DNA of 64,000 nucleotides from Datura wrightii (taxonomy: Eukaryota > Streptophyta > Magnoliopsida > Solanales > Solanaceae), in assembly GCA_035772735.1 (NCBI GenBank), contig JASDFA010000011.1, positions 1 to 64,000 of the forward strand. Reading direction: 5' to 3'. The translations under genes and the position numbers were made by a program. Positions 23,708 through 36,109 of the stretch are shown here, piece by piece. Positions within the stretch are counted from its first letter, which is position 1; every line of letters begins with the position of its first letter. The notes under the pieces are model-generated. The model did not search any database. It saw nothing but the letters and a program-made list of their open reading frames with translations, and had not been told where the DNA came from.

Positions 23708-26349
23708 ATGTCACTGGACATGACATATTCGTCTTCCTCGGAACGTGTTTGCTATGTTCACTGCAACTTCTGCAACACAATTCTTGCGGTACACTTCTTT
23801 AATTTAATTTTATTTGTTCATTCATCTCCTTTTCGAAAATTTTAAAACCCTTTTTTGCTAGTTTTGAAATGCATGTTGGGAAATAAATTTAGATCGAATC
23901 ATTAGAAAAAAAAGAAGTTCATTTTATTTTTTGAGGCCCCCATGGTCTATATGATGATGAATACAACTTCAAACTAAGTTTAATTGTTCCATTTTTGTCT
24001 GGATCTTTGAAAGCAAATCTTGTGAAATTCAACAAAATTAATCTTGTCAAAACGAAGTCTTTATCTCTTTACTTTTTTTTTCTTTAGTACAACCGATAAG
24101 GGTTAGAAAGATGTGGTGATAGATTCCTCGTTTGGTCACTCAATTAATAGTAATTATTTCAGAAAGTTGCTTTCTTTGTAGGTAATTGAAATCAAGAAAA
24201 AAGTTGACTTTCTGAGATAATATAAATATTAATTGAGTGATCATCAACCCAAAAAATGTGATCTTTCGAGAAATTTTGCTTCAAAGTGTTATGAAATTGT
24301 CATATTTTATGCTAATTGAAAACAAGTGTATCATTGTTTTCTCTTTTTTCCTCTTTTTTCTAGCTTGAAATTTGAAGGTTAATAAATTGAGCTGAGATCC
24401 AGTATTAATTTTGTTCCAAACCCTATCCAACAAGTAGGCAGAAAGTAATTAATACTTACTCTTTCATTAATTTGAGTAGAAACAAGCTAAGTATTAATTA
24501 ATTTCATATATATATATATATATAGGTCTAGATCTCTATATATTAACAGTTACAGATATATATATATATATATATATAGGGTTCTTGTGAATAGTTTCTT
24601 TTTTTAAGGATTCAAAACTAATTAAATAGTCCACCATTTAACAAGTTCGTTATTACTTGTACAAAAAAGATAGTAATTGTATTTAATTCCTCATAATTTG
24701 GTTATAAATTTCCTTTTAATTCTTCTTCTAATTTATTTATTGGTTTTCCTCATCAGGTTCGTACTACTGTACTGATCATAAATAATTGTACCAATCTTGA
24801 AACCATCAAATTCTTTTTTCTTGAAAATAAAATAGTATGCATTTGTCCACCGGATAATGTATAATCCTCTTACAAGATACATTTTTCTTTAATTTTTCCC
24901 CTCATCTAGCTCATTTTGGCCATTCATTCGTAATATAGTAAATGGTGAAAACACATCTAAAGTATTTCAGTTTTTCGAGTTTTATGTCTGAACTATCTCC
25001 AATTGTTTATTGAAACACATTTCAACTATCATTTATTTCTTTTCCTACCTGAAATATCACATCATCGTTCAAGTAGAAAAAGGGAACAACTGATAGTTGA
25101 GATGTATTTCTATAAATATTTGATGATACTTCAGATATAAAATTCAAAAGATCATGATACTTCAGATGCGTTTTGCATCTTTCACTCTTAATAATATCAA
25201 TCTTCTTCCTCCATTTATAAAAATGTAGTAGTTGTTTGATTTTAAGAAACAAAAATAATAATAACTGATGATGCTAGAGTGATCTAAGTTTTACATGAGA
25301 AAATTTACTTTTGGAAATTATATCACAAAATTTATTTTTAAAGATATTTGAATAGGAGATCCCTTATGTATTTCATAATTTCAGTTGAGGTCATGTCATT
25401 TTCCTAGTTTAACATCTCTTTTCTAGTGACTGAGCAGAAGAAGGTCAGAAAAAGTCAAGAGAGCACCCAAAGGAAAAGAGATGAGTCCAACAGCCTACTT
25501 TAAACAGGAAAACTCCTTATAGTAGTTATTCCCCATGTAAACAAATTATGGGAATTCTTGAGTAAATGACCTTACCTTTCTTCATACTGCTATAGATATA
25601 CAGTAGTCATAATAATACTCTAGCCTTTTCAGAAAAATTTATCTACTTTCAGGTGATAGTCTGAGGATATCTTTAGATCAACAAATGGATGGAGGGTGTT
25701 TCTGAATCATTTTTTATCCTTTTCCGTGACTCTAGTAGAAGAAAATGAGGAGATTTAAAGACAGTTTCGATTGAAAAAAAGTATTTTAAAATCAAAATAA
25801 TAAAAATAAATCAAAAGTCATGAGTTAAAATTACGCTTCATAAGTACGTTATAAAAGACTATTGAAACAGGCTTTTAAAAAGTCAGCCTTGGGTTTTTGT
25901 ACTGTCAATGCTGCACTAACAAATGAAACTAGTACTACTAGAAATTTGTGAATTTCTCACCAATATTCCCATCAGAATGTCATTCTTTCTAAATTAAAGA
26001 GGTTCAATTAAATTATACAGTTTACATAAAAGATTTTTATTTTTTTGAAAAAAAACAAAAAGAATTGAGCAGTTGCATGGTGTAATATTGAAGAAAATAG
26101 TAAATTAAAAAGTGAAAAATAATAATATAATTGTATTGTCAGGTTAGCGTACCATGCAACAGCGTGATGACAATAGTGACAGTAAGGTGCGGACACTGCG
26201 CAAATTTGCTTTCTGTTAATGTTGCACCTTCTCTTCATCAGTCTCTCCCACTTCAAGATTTACAGGTATAAATGTTTACTAGTTATTCCAGTAGAATCTT
26301 TTTAGTGTTTATTGCCTTTGATGCTCAAAAACAACAATGTCCAAATAGT

Positions 26350-26390
<41 letters not shown>

Positions 26391-29300
26391 GTCCTTAAAA
26401 CAAATGATTTGATCCTAGTTTTTACTCCTTCATTTCTACCTTAGAGAGACCAAATTGTTGAGACATAGGGTGTGCGTTCGAGAAGAAGAAAAATATTTTA
26501 TAGGAAAATAAATAGGTTTCCAGTGGCGGAGTCAGCGTGTTGATTATTGGTTCACGGCCAAATTCAGTGACTTAGGAAAAATTCTAAATTTGTAGTAAGA
26601 AATTCATTGAATTATGTATAAATTTTTAATTTAGAACCAGGTAACTTAAAATACCGAGCTCATAAATTTCAAATTCTAGCTCTAGTTCTTACTCTTTTTT
26701 TTTTTTTTTGTATTTGGTACAATAACAACAATAATAGTAAACATACTCAGGATAGTTCCATAAGTTGAGCCTGGAAAGGTAGAGTGTATGCAGCTTCACC
26801 CTACCTTAGGAAGAGTGTCTAGTACGTACGTAAGCAAAAAAATTATTCTAAAAGCATTTATATATAATCTTGATAACTATGGAAGGTGTGGGTGGTGGAT
26901 ATGATCGGGTGTGGGCAGTGGTAGAGTCAGAATTTTCATTAGAGGTATAAAATATAAAGAAATAAACACACAAAGAAGTCAAAAGGGAGTTCAACATATT
27001 TACTTAGAAATAATTTTAACCATGTACAAGACGGTGTAATATTCCGCTGAAAGGGGTTCAGATGAACCTCTCGGTTCTACCAGCTGGGTGTGGGGTAAAG
27101 TGGTGATGATGGGGTAATAGGGGTGGGTGGATGAAGATGATATGTGTTGGAAGATGGAGATACGGAATCTAAAAAATATTTCTCATTCGTACTCAGCACT
27201 CCTGTAATATAATTTTTGAAAATATACGGTCTAACCGCTTGAACTTTTAGATAAAATGATCACAAATATCGATTTCAAATATACAATGAAAAATATATAA
27301 GTATAAAACTAGTGTACATAGTTGTATGATTATTACTTGTCATGTATAGTGTTATTATGTTGAATTGGCAGAGACAAGATCAGTCAAGTATTGAAGATGG
27401 GAGTAGAAGCTATGGTTCATCATCCTCTTCTACCAATTCATGTCACAGATTTTCTGCCATTCCTACTGATCATGATCAACCTAGATCCCCTCCTATTCGC
27501 CGTAAGCTCTCTCTAACTAATAATTTGTTAATTCTAGTTATCGTTAATTACTTAACGTGCGAGATTCTTTTTTCACGACTAATTAAGTGGTACTTGTATG
27601 ATTTGATAACTTGAAATTCATGTCAATTTGAGAGGAGTGCTCTCCTTTAAATACAAATTACTCTCTCCATTTTAATTTGTCTGATTTTGATTTGATACGG
27701 AGTTTAAGAAAATTTAGAAATTTTTTGAATCTTGTGATTTTAAACTAAAGATACGTGGAACGTATCAAAATATTTTTTTTAATCTTGTGGTCTTAAACAT
27801 TCCATTTTGAAAGTTTAAGGTTAATTAAAAATTTGCCAAAAATGAAAAGAAATATTCTTTTTTAAAAAAAAAAACGAACTAAAAATGAATGCAAGACAAA
27901 CAAATTAAAACGGAAACTACATTAAAAATTGAATTTTGGTTCAAATGGAACTATCCACCGGATAAAAGTCCTATCCTTTCTCAACTCTATAGTTTGTAAA
28001 TTGAAGTACTACTATATATCAATTTAATTTAGTAGAAAAAGTTTTCTACTCGCATTTCTAAATAACAATAATAACATATTCAGTATGATCCCACAGGTGA
28101 AACTTGAGAAAAGTGAGGTATACAAAGGCCTTAGTACCCTTGTCTTATATGAGGTACGGAGATTGCTCCTTATAAAATAATGCACAAAAAAAGAGTTGGC
28201 AAACGTAGAATTTGAGGAAAGTGAGGTATACGAAGACCTTAGTACCCTACCTTATATGAGGTAGTGAGGTGATTTCGTATAAAATTATGCATTTAAAATA
28301 ATAAAAAGCAACAAAGGTGAAAGAGAAATGATAGGTAACAAGTAGCTAGCTGATGAATATTGTTTGAGGTCTTTGATGATTTTGAATAACATCTATGACA
28401 AAATGAGAACAATTTATCCATGTGTAAGATTAATTGTGTACCATCTCATCAGCTGGGCCACTAATAATGAAGTTTCCCACTTATATGATCTGAGGTTGAT
28501 TGTGACATTACACTTCTACCCAACTCATCTGTAATACCAGTATCTTGAAACATAGGTTAAGTACTTTTGAATTCCTTTGTTGGCATGTTGCACCCTTTTT
28601 TTCTCTTAGGTCCTTTCTTTGAATAAATAGATTTAGTTGTGAGGCTAAAATCTAAATTACTAACCTCAGCGACAGAGTCAGAAATTCATAATATAATTAT
28701 TCAAATTACACCATGTGTATCGATTTATGTTGTCTCGCTTTCCTAGGATAGACATAATGATAGTTCGGAGCATCGCATACCTATTTATCCTTTAATAAAT
28801 ATCAGTAATACGTATTAGCATTATTCTCATAGTTTTTTGTTTTTATTTTTTATTACTACATATTATTTTTTGTACTTGGATTATGACATTATTTTGTTGT
28901 TGTTATTATTCTTTTTTGTTGTTAAATGTTGTATAATGCTTTCCGTATTATTGTCTTTTTCAAACTGTTTTGATATATGTTACTTAAGACGAGGATTTTT
29001 CGAAAATAATCTCTACCTTCACAAGGTTGGAATAAAATTTAAGTACACTCTATTTTCTTCAAATCTCGCATGTAGAGTTTTACTAGACAATGTTATGGTT
29101 ATTGCATATGTATTAAATGTTTGAATCTCATTTAACACAAGAATAGCTTCTCCAAGATGAGTACTTATGTTGGTTAAAATATCTCTAGATTTTTGGACAC
29201 ATTGAATGTATATATAATGGTTAAATTTCATGGTTTTCAGACAATATAATTATGTCACTGAAAATAACAAACTAATTAACTTTATCACAACTTAGTTTTA

Positions 29301-30771
29301 GAAACATCATCTAAGCTCTAAAGGGAGACACATAATTTAAATATAACGGCCAGCTGAAAAACGTTAGCCAGCGCGTAATAACTTTCTCTGATAACAACTT
29401 GTTCGTTTAAGTTTTATCCAACTTATATATACAAGGTGTTGCTTGCTTCCTCTTAGTCATTAACGACTTATGTAGTAGTCGGTATTTCCAACATGCTCCT
29501 CCTTGGCCCCCTCCCCCTACTGAAATTATATGTTCAAATATATATTTGTTGGAAACTTTGCAGCACCGGAGAAAAGACAACGTGTTCCTTCTGCCTACAA
29601 CAGATTTATCAAGTAAGTTAAAAATTATTTCAACCATCCAGTAAAGTAAGATATGTGTGTATTTTACTTATGCATATCTATGATGTACTTGTGAATTAAT
29701 TGAATGTGTAGGGAGGAGATCCAAAGGATAAAGGCAAGCAATCCTGATATTAGCCACAGAGAAGCTTTTAGCACTGCTGCCAAAAATGTAAGCTATATAT
29801 AATACCATAGATTTTATTTTATTTTCTTAAAAAAAGGGTTTCTTAGTTATTCTTTTATGTTCGATACGTAATCAAAAAGTATTTTTCTAAAAATATCAAC
29901 ATATAATTTAGTTAAATACTATGAGAGGTAAGATAGGAGCTACGAAGGTGGGGTCAAGATGAGGTATGTTGGAGAGTAGGGATGACACAAGTAACGTGGA
30001 ATACTACATGTGGAACTTGTTTTCTCTACTTCTATTAGGGAATTTTTTATTTTATTTTTATTTTTAAGAACTTGTTCTTTTATAAAAAAGAATTTTTAAA
30101 ATTTTTTAACCTAACGAACATAGAGAATTAGAAAATACATCCATAAGCAGGATTGAAGGTGAAGGTGCTTATCACTGAGCAACTCCCTCCTATCCCAAAA
30201 TGCTAAGTTATATCCTCCATATAATCAAAATTTAAATTACATATGCATATGCCTTCTATTATTCATTTATTTTCTACCTTCATGAACTGTTTAGTATAAA
30301 GGAGAATGAAGCCCTAGATAGTATTTGTATTTCTTAAAATTTCATATCTCCCTAGTATATGCAAGTAAAAAAATTTCACGAATTCAAATCGTGGAAATAA
30401 CTTCTTGCAGAAATACAAAATAAAATTATGTACAATAAATCATTATGATTCGACCCTTGGTCGGATAAACAAAAAATATAGTTCTTAGAAACTTTACCCC
30501 TACTTTATGGATTTTAGACTTCTCACAAGAAATCTATGGTAGGGACAAACAGAAGAGGCACTATATAGAAAAAAAAGAAAAGAGAAAAGCTTTATCTATG
30601 TGAAGAATTTAATTACCTTTTTGGTATTTACTGTATACTAGTATATGTTTGCAGTGGGCACATTTCCCTCATATCCACTTTGGACTCAAGCTGGATGGCA
30701 ACAAGCAAACCAATAAATTGGATCATGCAGTTGCAGGAGAGGGTCCTCAGAAATCTATTGGTCTCTATTAA
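23708..30771 (+). CDS. YABBY2: YABBY2-type transcription factor
   Basis: Nuclear YABBY transcription factor, a family that specifies abaxial and laminar growth of leaves and floral organs. Exons: 23708-23788, 26143-26265, 27372-27501, 29564-29612, 29712-29787, 30655-30771 (stop TAA). All junctions are GT-AG with matching phases and the product is 191 aa. The C2C2 zinc finger is complete: Cys19, Cys22 (CNFC) and Cys43, Cys46 (CGHC). The HMG-like YABBY domain spans about residues 112-158, with [19 protein letters not shown] and [19 protein letters not shown]. Between them is a Ser-rich linker encoded by exon 3. The N-terminus ([21 protein letters not shown]) and the six-exon layout match YABBY2 rather than FIL/YAB3, INO or CRC. 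Intron 1 is 2.35 kb with two (TA)n tracts. Introns 2 and 3 hold several small mobile elements. AATAAA at 30904-30909 is a possible poly(A) signal. Tomato has at least two YABBY2 paralogs, one being FASCIATED, and I cannot say which this is. Confidence 0.95.
24506..24578. repeat. Two (AT)n microsatellites in YABBY2 intron 1
   Basis: Alternating A/T runs lie at about 24506-24524 and 24556-24578, separated by about 31 bases. They are simple repeats in the first intron and likely polymorphic in length. Confidence 0.85.
26353..26387. repeat. (AT)n microsatellite in YABBY2 intron 2
   Basis: About 17 uninterrupted AT units, starting some 88 bases after exon 2. Simple-sequence repeat, length likely variable. 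Confidence 0.9.
26530..26690. mobile_element. Fragment of GTGGCGGAG-type hAT MITE
   Basis: The left end CCAGTGGCGGAGTCAGCG matches the start of the better-preserved copies at 26915 and 61249 (GTGGTAGAGTCAGAATTT and GGTAGAGCCAGAATTTC). A worn right end ("ttctagctctag") follows about 150 bases later. I found no clear target duplication. It sits in YABBY2 intron 2, a few hundred bases from a second copy. Confidence 0.5.
26714..26822 (-). mobile_element. LINE/SINE 3' tail with TTG repeats (minus strand)
   Basis: Reads on the minus strand as a retroelement 3' end: a degenerate "...gcatacactctacctttcc..." block ending in a (TTG/TTA)n tail, seen on the plus strand as CAATAACAACAATAATAG. The same consensus occurs at 28062, 28185, 52340, 59041 and 60443. 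The core on the minus strand is "aaggtagggtgaagctgcatacactctacc"-like. It is 5'-truncated, as is usual for LINE-mobilised copies. Confidence 0.6.
26915..27085. mobile_element. 171 bp hAT-type MITE in YABBY2 intron 2
   Basis: The ends are GCAGTGGTAGAGTCAGAAT on the left and TCGGTTCTACCAGCT on the right; the right end inverted starts AGCTGGTAGAACCGA. They are flanked by a perfect 8 bp direct repeat, GGGTGTGG, at 26907-26914 and 27086-27093. An 8 bp duplication and these termini fit the hAT superfamily. It is non-coding and belongs with the copies at 26530 and 61249. Confidence 0.78.
27658..27920. mobile_element. Stowaway/Tourist-like MITE in YABBY2 intron 3
   Basis: The left end TACTCTCTCCATTTTAATTTG and the right end CAAATTAAAACGGAAACTACA are inverted versions of a TACTCCCTCCGTTTTAATTTGT-type terminus, about 263 bp apart. 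An inner AGACAAAC / TTTGTCTG pair extends the terminal repeat. There is no coding capacity. The family is assigned from terminus style only. Confidence 0.65.
28062..28290 (-). mobile_element. Tandem pair of LINE/SINE 3' tails (minus strand)
   Basis: Two near-copies of the same block, at about 28093-28165 and 28205-28275, each with "tgagaaaagtgaggtatac(a/g)aagaccttagtacc" and "ttatatgaggtag/c". The first is preceded by "aataacaataataacatattcagtatgatcccac", which is the complement of a LINE/SINE 3' end with a TTG-like tail. The direct repetition suggests local duplication after insertion. Confidence 0.55.
28850..29036 (+). mobile_element. LINE 3' UTR fragment (plus strand)
   Basis: Reads as "...gtacttggattatgacattattttgttgttgttattattc...", then "caaactgttttgatatatgttac", "gaggatttttcgaaaataatctctaccttcacaaggt". 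The same order is in the LINE 3' region at 59105-59290 ("ttttgattatcgtattattttgttg", "tactttgatatatttttgc", "gaggttctacctaaaacaacctctttatc"). It lacks the terminal TTG tail and lies in YABBY2 intron 3. Confidence 0.6.
30360..30480 (+). mobile_element. tRNA-derived SINE-like remnant in YABBY2 intron 5
   Basis: Contains "cacgaattcaaatcgtgg", resembling a pol III B box (GAATTCAAATCG), followed by "cttgcagaaatacaaaataaaattatgtacaata" and "gattcgacccttggtcggat". I recognise this as a worn form of a SINE body common in Solanaceae (gcagaaatgcagggtaaggc-type). The A box is not recognisable and no duplication was found. Confidence 0.45.
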
Positions 30772-30853
30772 TATGATCATTCTATATATATACATATATA
30801 TATTATGATCACAAAATATTATATATACATAATATAATATAATATATTGGTGA

Positions 30854-30854
30854 G

Positions 30855-30889
<35 letters not shown>

Positions 30890-30890
30890 A
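30854..30890. repeat. (AT)n microsatellite in YABBY2 3' flank
   Basis: A mostly alternating A/T run interrupted by one C, within a larger AT-rich, partly palindromic stretch (30781-30890). It starts just after the stop codon and is probably within the 3' UTR. Confidence 0.8.
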
Positions 30891-31324
30891 ATCTCTCCAA
30901 ACTAATAAACTGTTTTAGCTCTTTTCAGCATCATCCCTTCTAGGGCCTTGGATTCCTTGTTTGTTTGTTTTTTATTTTGTTTTTTTCAAAAATTCTTATT
31001 ATATGTTGTAAGTAACTATCTTCGTTTGTTGGTGTGAGTGCACTTAATATTTTTTTTACAACAATAAAATATTTGGTGTAGTTTCACATGTCGGACAGTG
31101 TATTCCACTTTTTTGTTTTTCTTTGTCTTTCTTTGTCTCTAATAGTTAATTGGACTAAGGACAAATTAAATTTGTCCTTTCTAATAAGGATAGAATATAC
31201 ATAGACCGTAGTCCTACTGCCTCAGAGAGTGAGAACTTAATATTTTCTTTTAAATTGGTGAAAATTTAAATTATCTAAATAATGATTCAGAGTATACTTT
31301 TACGAATGTTCTCTCATTTAACTT

Positions 31325-31475
31325 GTTATAAACCCTTAACAAGGGGCATCGGGTTCAAGTTTTTGAGGATAGAAAAAATTCTATTTAGAGTATCACCTTC
31401 AGAAATGAGTCTTGTATATACTATGTGATTTATATTTAATTAAATTTTAATACGAATATTGAGTATGAAAAAATT
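31325..31475 (+). mobile_element. Degenerate SINE (same family as 59680)
   Basis: A B-box-like GGGTTCAAGTTTTTGAGG is followed by "atagaaaaaattctatttagagtatcaccttcagaaatgagtcttg" and "tatttaattaaattttaatac". The same order of words is in the SINE at 59680-59860 ("ggttcgagcacctgaaaataaaaaaagttctg", "gccactcccagaaatgggccttg", "aatttaaatttaatcaagcacc"). It is strongly diverged, so the limits are approximate. Confidence 0.5.
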
Positions 31476-33100
31476 TGTTATAAACGGGAACTAACAAACA
31501 TAGAGCACATGGTAATGCCAATAGGGCATATATTAAGATCATATGTAAGTATATCTATACACTGAGAGATAGGGATTAAGGAATTCTTGATACAATGAAA
31601 CAGCTTATATATATAGCTAATCTAGATTAAGCCTTACCCTAATCATTAATTAGGAATATTATTTGAATTAGGACATGATCTAATACGTGTTAGTTACGTT
31701 ATTGATTAGATATTAGTCACTAATGCTATCTGTAATTACAGTATCTTATAAGTAACTTAATTTTGAAATATATAATTATGATTATATTCTTCACATGGTC
31801 AGTAGTCAGTAGTTTGAAAATTAAACTCTAAAATGTAATGATGATACTTAGGTTATAATCATAAAAGGTGAAACGATATATGTTGCATGTCATGTCATGT
31901 CATAACCGAACAGTATCAATCAACTAGATTGGTGTTGCTCAAACCATCCTCATTTCAATTCCCAATATGTTCACACCACCCACCATTGGTTTTTTTTGTT
32001 ACCTACAAATTAAGAATTAAAATATACTCGAGGATATTAAAACGAAATAAAATAATTTTTTCACATTTTTTATATATAAAAACTAGAATCTTTTATAAAA
32101 AAAAAATCATAAATTTTTTTAAAAAGTTATAAAAAACTAAACAATCATTTCTACCTATTATACAAAATCACAAATGCACAAATATAGCATGATTGGCTTT
32201 AATTTTTTTTTTTTTAAAGGGATCCCGAGGGAGGGGGGTTTAGTCCTATGGTATTTAAAAAAGAAAAAAGATTGGGAGACAGGGGAGGAGCAAATGAGGA
32301 AATGAAACCTGAACTAATTTGATAAAGGTTCGATTCTTCACGTTATAATCTTTTTTCTTTTTTTTCCTTACCCCTTGCTTTCAATTTTTCTTTTTCAATA
32401 AGATGAGGAATCAAACTTACACTAATAAAGTGAAAGTTTGAGATAGCCAATCGATTAAATTATACTAAGATTCATCTATTCTATGATATTTTGATTACTT
32501 GAACTTAGAAATTTCTTATTAAGAGCGGAGAAATTTCAATCGTGTTTAACGGAGAAGCTGACACACCCATGAATGTAGACCCACTCACACACACATATGG
32601 AGAGAGAGAGTGGCGGGGAGGAGTTGATAGTAACAGTTCATGTGTTCATGAGTCACAGTCAGATCAGAAAAATGAATATGACAAAGGAAGAAATGGGGGA
32701 CCAAAATTTAAAAAAAAAAAAAAAAAACCACCGAATTTGATGGCTCTGCAAAACTAATGTGAAATCCAGAGCAGCTTTAAACGAGAAAGAGGGAGGCGGA
32801 GTATTATTATTGTTTGGTTTTGTGGCAGCAAAAGTCATGCACGCTATTTCTTCCATTTTTGGTATGAATGACTGTGAAAATTCAGTTAAAAACCATTTAT
32901 ATGATGCCTCTTTTGCCTGTCCAAATATATCACTTCTATAATTCACATTTACTTTGTGATTCCGTCTCAGTGAATGTGTATGGTATATCGCGATGAGGAT
33001 TTAAAGTTTATGAATTTATATAATAATTTTAAATTAATTTATAATGATAATTGAGTCTATAATTAAATATTTATAAAGTTTTGGTATAATTTTTAATATG

Positions 33101-33385
33101 TGTCATTGGCTAACGCCAGCATTCTGCCTATGGGAAGGACCACGGAGGGCTGGGGGGTCCGGGTTGGAGTCATGATCTAACATGACGCTTGTTTGGTGGA
33201 CTTAATTAATAAATAAAGTTGCACACTTACTATCAACTATAGCTTTTGGCACGATGGTAAGCGTTTGATCCTAACAAGTGGTATTAGAGACAAGGTCATG
33301 GGTTCGATTCCCAAGAGTAACATGTTGTCTGAGGTAGGTGCTGGGAGGAAGATTGTTGGGTAACACCAACATCCTGACTATGACA
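33101..33385 (+). mobile_element. TRIM element with truncated second LTR
   Basis: The first LTR (33101-33276) starts TGTCATTGGCTAACGCCAGC and ends in CTAACA. Two bases later is a tRNA-Met-type primer site, TGGTATTAGAGA (33279-33290). The internal region is about 65 bp and ends in a purine tract, GGGAGGAAGA. The second LTR starts at 33354 with TGTTGGGTAACACCAACATC, which matches the first over about 24 positions (19 identical) and then diverges. The internal GGGTTCGATTCCC (33299-33311) could be mistaken for a pol III B box. Confidence 0.65.
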
Positions 33386-36109
33386 TGATTTTCCCATTCA
33401 TTTTCGGCCGAACTTATTTACTGTGAAAACACTATTATTTTTTTCTTTTCCCACCACTAATCGGTATGAAAAAAATCATTTTGACATTTTTCAATAAAAA
33501 ATCATTAAAAAAATAATAATTTTTCAATAGTGTACGCAGCGCATGAGCAAAAAAGTAATGAGTTCCCGAGAACTCGTATATGAAGAGCTGGAAAATCAGC
33601 CCCCGAGGGGATCAGTAATTCAATGGAGTTTAATTATATACACCGTCCATATAAATAATTTTTATATCATTAATTAAGTTATTTTTAAATATTATAGTGG
33701 GTAATATATATTTCTTATTTTATAATATTTTCAAAATGATTATTTGTAGATATTCTCGGAATAACTTAAAAAATTATTTAAGCTAATAATATATAAAACT
33801 TGAATTCAATTCAATATGATATAAGAGCTAGTCGAAGTCCTATTGATTTTATCTTTTTATTATTCACTGAAAAGAATATTTACCTCATTACCTGCTTGGA
33901 GATGCTTCCTCTGTCTTAAATTTATATGGTATTTTTTTTTATCTTTAAAAGTTAGTTTAATTAATTTTTAAAGTTAACTTAAATTTAAATTAATTTAATA
34001 TTTAAAAATTATAATTTAAATATTTTAAAATTATAATTTAAATATTATAAATTACAATTATTCTTAAATTAATATAATAATAAATAATATTTTTAAAATA
34101 TTAATTAAAATTCATATAATTTAAGTCTTAAAAAGCAAAAATTTCGCATCTGATAAGAAAAAGAGTTAAAAAGAACCATATGCAAAGTGAAGGGCGTCTT
34201 GATGAAAGTTTTAAGCAAGATGATTACACAATTACACTATTATATTTCTTTATAATACGGTTAAACTTTTCTACAGTGGCAGCATTTGTCCGACAACTTC
34301 ATGGCTATTATAGTGCGATACTGTTATACATGTATAATGACATTTGTCATGTAGATCTCATTTAGTATTTTGAAAACTAATTAATTTATTAACTAACTTC
34401 ATTTTTAGTTAGTTAGTAATTAGTTTTTGTAATTTATACTATAAAATTACTTCCTTTTCAATTTATATGGTAGTAATTTGGTTGTGTATAAAATTGAAGA
34501 TATAAAAAATTTAGAATTCATAATCTTAAACTTTTAATTTTGTTAAAAAGAAAGGTGGTGGTTATTTCTAAATAGGTTAATAAGGAAATAATGCTATATA
34601 AAATAAATCGGGGAAGAATTATTTAACATTTCTATTTCATGTAAATACATTACTAATAGTTGTTAAGTTAGTATGGTTCTCCTAATTCTAAAAAAAGACA
34701 GTCTGATGCATTAAATATTTGTTATACACAGAATTCAAGAAAAAATCATATTATAAAAATTTATTATACGCGATCTTATCAATTCTATCAGAGATTATTT
34801 CTACAAAAGTAGTCCAATTAAAAAAAGATATTTGTGAGCCAAAAAGGAGTAGATATTTGGAAGCATCTTTATGGATAATGTTTGGCAAATATATGTTTGC
34901 ACATAGAATTTATCTAATTTTTGAGATATTTTGAAAAATCAAATTTTCAAATTCGAAAATATGTTTCAAGACTGTTTTTAGGTCAAAATATAATCATTGA
35001 ATTTTTAAAAATCTTAAAACATACCCCAAACTTTTATATTTTATAAAAAAGCCTCATATATTTAAGATCCCCACTAATCCCTATCTGTCCTTCTTATCAT
35101 TAAACACACTCTCCACTATAAGAACGAGAGCTAAGTTGTGCCCAAAAAAAAAAAAAGAAAGAAATATTAGTAGTGATTGAAATATTCACCGAATATGAAC
35201 ATAATGATATGATTGTCATTGAGGAGACGAATAATCGACTCAAAATAACAATATTGCTTCATCTTTTGGATCATTTGACTTGGAAATATATGCTTACCAT
35301 AAAAAGATTATTTGTAGGATATGAAAGATTATATTAAAATATTGCTAGTTATTATCGTTGTTTTTTTTTTTACATCGATAGATTTTTTGCAAATGATTGT
35401 AATTAGACGAACTGTAGTACCTAGTAATGTGTTATTAGTAATTTTTATTAGAATATCATATTATGATTTTAGGAGAATGTATTATCTATAATTCATAATA
35501 AAAATGAAAATTTTGTGTCAACCTTATCTGTATATAGGATTATGATTTGTGATAATTATAATGAATGTTATTAATGAAGGATCTGCATAATTTGAGATAA
35601 GCAAGTATATTTGTTTGATATGGTTGAGCATTTTTGATAGTTTTTAGAACTTACAGATATAAGAACCCGTTTGAATTGGTTTATTTTAAGTGTTTTTAAG
35701 TCAAAATAGTTTTTAATCAGTTTTATAGTGTTTAGATAAATTAAAAAATTGTTTTTACTTTTAAGGTAAAAGAACAAAAATAAGTCAAAAACCCTGAGTT
35801 AGAATTTCTAATTTATGACTTTTAATTTATAAGCCATAAGTAAAAAGCTATCCAAACAAACTCTAAATTATATTTCATGTTTTCGTAAAGAAAAAGTGCA
35901 ATATATTTTTGAGAAACTATGACCAAAACATTTTAAAACTTCCAAGTTTCATTCAAATCTGATTGGGTCATTCATATAAATGTCCTTATCATGGGGTGAT
36001 ATTTGATTTTTGCTCTTCAGAATTGCTGGTCTTTAATTTTTATCCTTCAAATTTTAAGTAACAATAAAATAGTCAAAGATGCTCTTAACAGCAAAAAACA
36101 AATAAAAAA

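Noticed and set aside
29019..29231. Minus-strand open frame inside YABBY2 intron 3
   Set aside because: It overlaps LINE-derived and AT-rich sequence, lacks any family motif and is of a length expected by chance.
33299..33311. Genuine tRNA gene suggested by GGGTTCGATTCCC
   Set aside because: No cloverleaf stems or correctly spaced A box. The motif lies in a TRIM next to its primer binding site.
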